DNA from: Bacillota bacterium
GTDB lineage: Bacteria > Bacillota > Sulfobacillia > RBS10-35 > JAJYVN01
NCBI GenBank assembly: GCA_021827805.1
Contig: JAKAUG010000046.1
Location: 1,408-8,811, forward strand
Reading direction: 5' to 3'
Length of the DNA: 7,404 nucleotides
Program-made: the position numbers and the translations under genes
Notes under the pieces: model-generated
Database searches by the model: none
Seen by the model: only the letters and a program-made list of their open reading frames with translations
Told to the model about the DNA's origin: nothing
Part shown: positions 7,121 to 7,404 of the stretch, piece after piece
How the letters are laid out: the number at the start of each line of letters is the position of its first letter
Numbering within the stretch: the stretch's first letter is position 1

Positions 7121-7136
7121 GTTGCGATGTGGGCAT

Positions 7137-7403
7137 CTACTGCACCTTGAGCTCCCCCCACAGGGAGGGGGTGTGCCAGTTCTGCAGATTGAGGGTGGAG
7201 ATCCAGTCCGTGGCCTGCTGGCATCCCGCCCCGACGCAGCCACCCGTGTTGAAGCCCAGCACGTGGCCGGACGCTGGCGCCGCGCTCAGTCCCACCGAGG
7301 ACCAGGGAAGCTCGGCCAGCACCGCCCAGCCGGAGAGCTTTCCGCCGGACTTTTGTTCGACGGCCTTGAATTGGGTGTTGGACTTCCAGCTGAAATTGAA
7401 TGG
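7137..7403 (-). CDS. Protein ending in a CBM9/DOMON-like domain, 5' partial
   Basis: The last 88 residues of a minus-strand gene whose start lies beyond the window's right edge. The block GWAVLAELPWSSVG aligns in character with TLYEGAIPWSFIG of the downstream lipoprotein. It is followed by GHVLGFN, then an ending NLQNWHTPSLWGELKVQ that fits the usual end of CBM9-like domains (a Trp region, then P-x-x-x-G-x-L). Two Cys lie in the GGCVGAGCQQ stretch and could pair with each other. It is probably a second extracytoplasmic ligand-binding protein, paralogous in its C-terminal domain to the lipoprotein at 5291-6808 and in the same orientation, but with a hairpin and over 300 nt between them. Catalytic or other domains may lie in the unseen N-terminal part. 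Confidence 0.72.
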   Translation of the reverse strand, partial: PFNFSWKSNTQFKAVEQKSGGKLSGWAVLAELPWSSVGLSAAPASGHVLGFNTGGCVGAGCQQATDWISTLNLQNWHTPSLWGELKVQ

Positions 7404-7404
7404 G

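Larger units (their letters stand above)
6809..7136 (-). other. Leader/intergenic region between two minus-strand genes
   Basis: No gene is seen in these 328 nt. On the minus strand they hold, in order, a terminator-like hairpin after the upstream gene (7080-7120), a TATAGC hexamer (7044-7039) without a convincing -35, a hairpin GCCGGCGCG/CGCGCCGGC (6945-6953/6961-6969), and a hairpin GGACC/GGTCC (6883-6887/6898-6902) whose loop carries a C-run. The last two lie within about 160 nt upstream of the lipoprotein start and could be leader RNA structures. I do not recognise a known riboswitch class. Confidence 0.4.

Noticed and set aside
1..7404. CRISPR arrays, tRNA or rRNA genes, transposases, integrase att sites
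   Set aside because: I looked for regular direct repeats, tRNA cloverleaf signatures and transposase motifs on both strands and saw none.

Overview
The window is about 70% G+C and reads as a chromosome segment of a high-GC Gram-positive-type bacterium. The main pointer is a full T-box riboswitch with an isoleucine specifier ahead of an isoleucyl-tRNA synthetase gene. T-boxes are mostly found in Bacillota and Actinobacteria. The T-box here has a long Stem I and a terminator/antiterminator switch, which fits a high-GC Bacillota lineage (Symbiobacterium, Thermaerobacter or Sulfobacillus-like) better than a typical actinobacterium. That placement is inference. The secreted lipoproteins with Ser/Thr-rich linkers also suggest a Gram-positive-type envelope.

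Layout: (1) 2-919, plus strand, the 3' part of an RnfD/NqrB-like membrane protein; its last 65-70 codons are low-complexity and overlap two strong DNA hairpins and a promoter. (2) 888-1137, promoter plus an Ile T-box leader with terminator. (3) 1156-3921, ileS, with a variant KMSKS motif (AMHKS). (4) 3918-4211, a decayed threonine-aldolase-like gene that overlaps the ileS stop codon. (5) 4295-4364, two consecutive hairpins with the layout of domains V and VI of a group II intron, without an intron body or reverse transcriptase. (6) 4472-5137, a small SGNH/GDSL hydrolase. (7) 5224-5265, a 17-bp-stem hairpin serving the convergent gene pair. (8) 5291-6808, minus strand, a lipoprotein with a C-terminal CBM9/DOMON-like domain. 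(9) 6809-7136, a leader/intergenic region with hairpins. (10) 7137-7403, minus strand, the C-terminus of a second protein ending in a similar domain.

How it works together: uncharged tRNA-Ile should allow read-through into ileS. The aldolase remnant may once have been translationally coupled to ileS, since its GTG overlaps the TGA, but it is now dead. The two minus-strand genes are probable paralogues exposed outside the membrane and likely bind glycans or similar ligands. No plainly new multi-gene system is visible. The least expected items are the orphan group II intron 3' end beside the pseudogene, the synthetase motif variant and the structured tail of the first gene.
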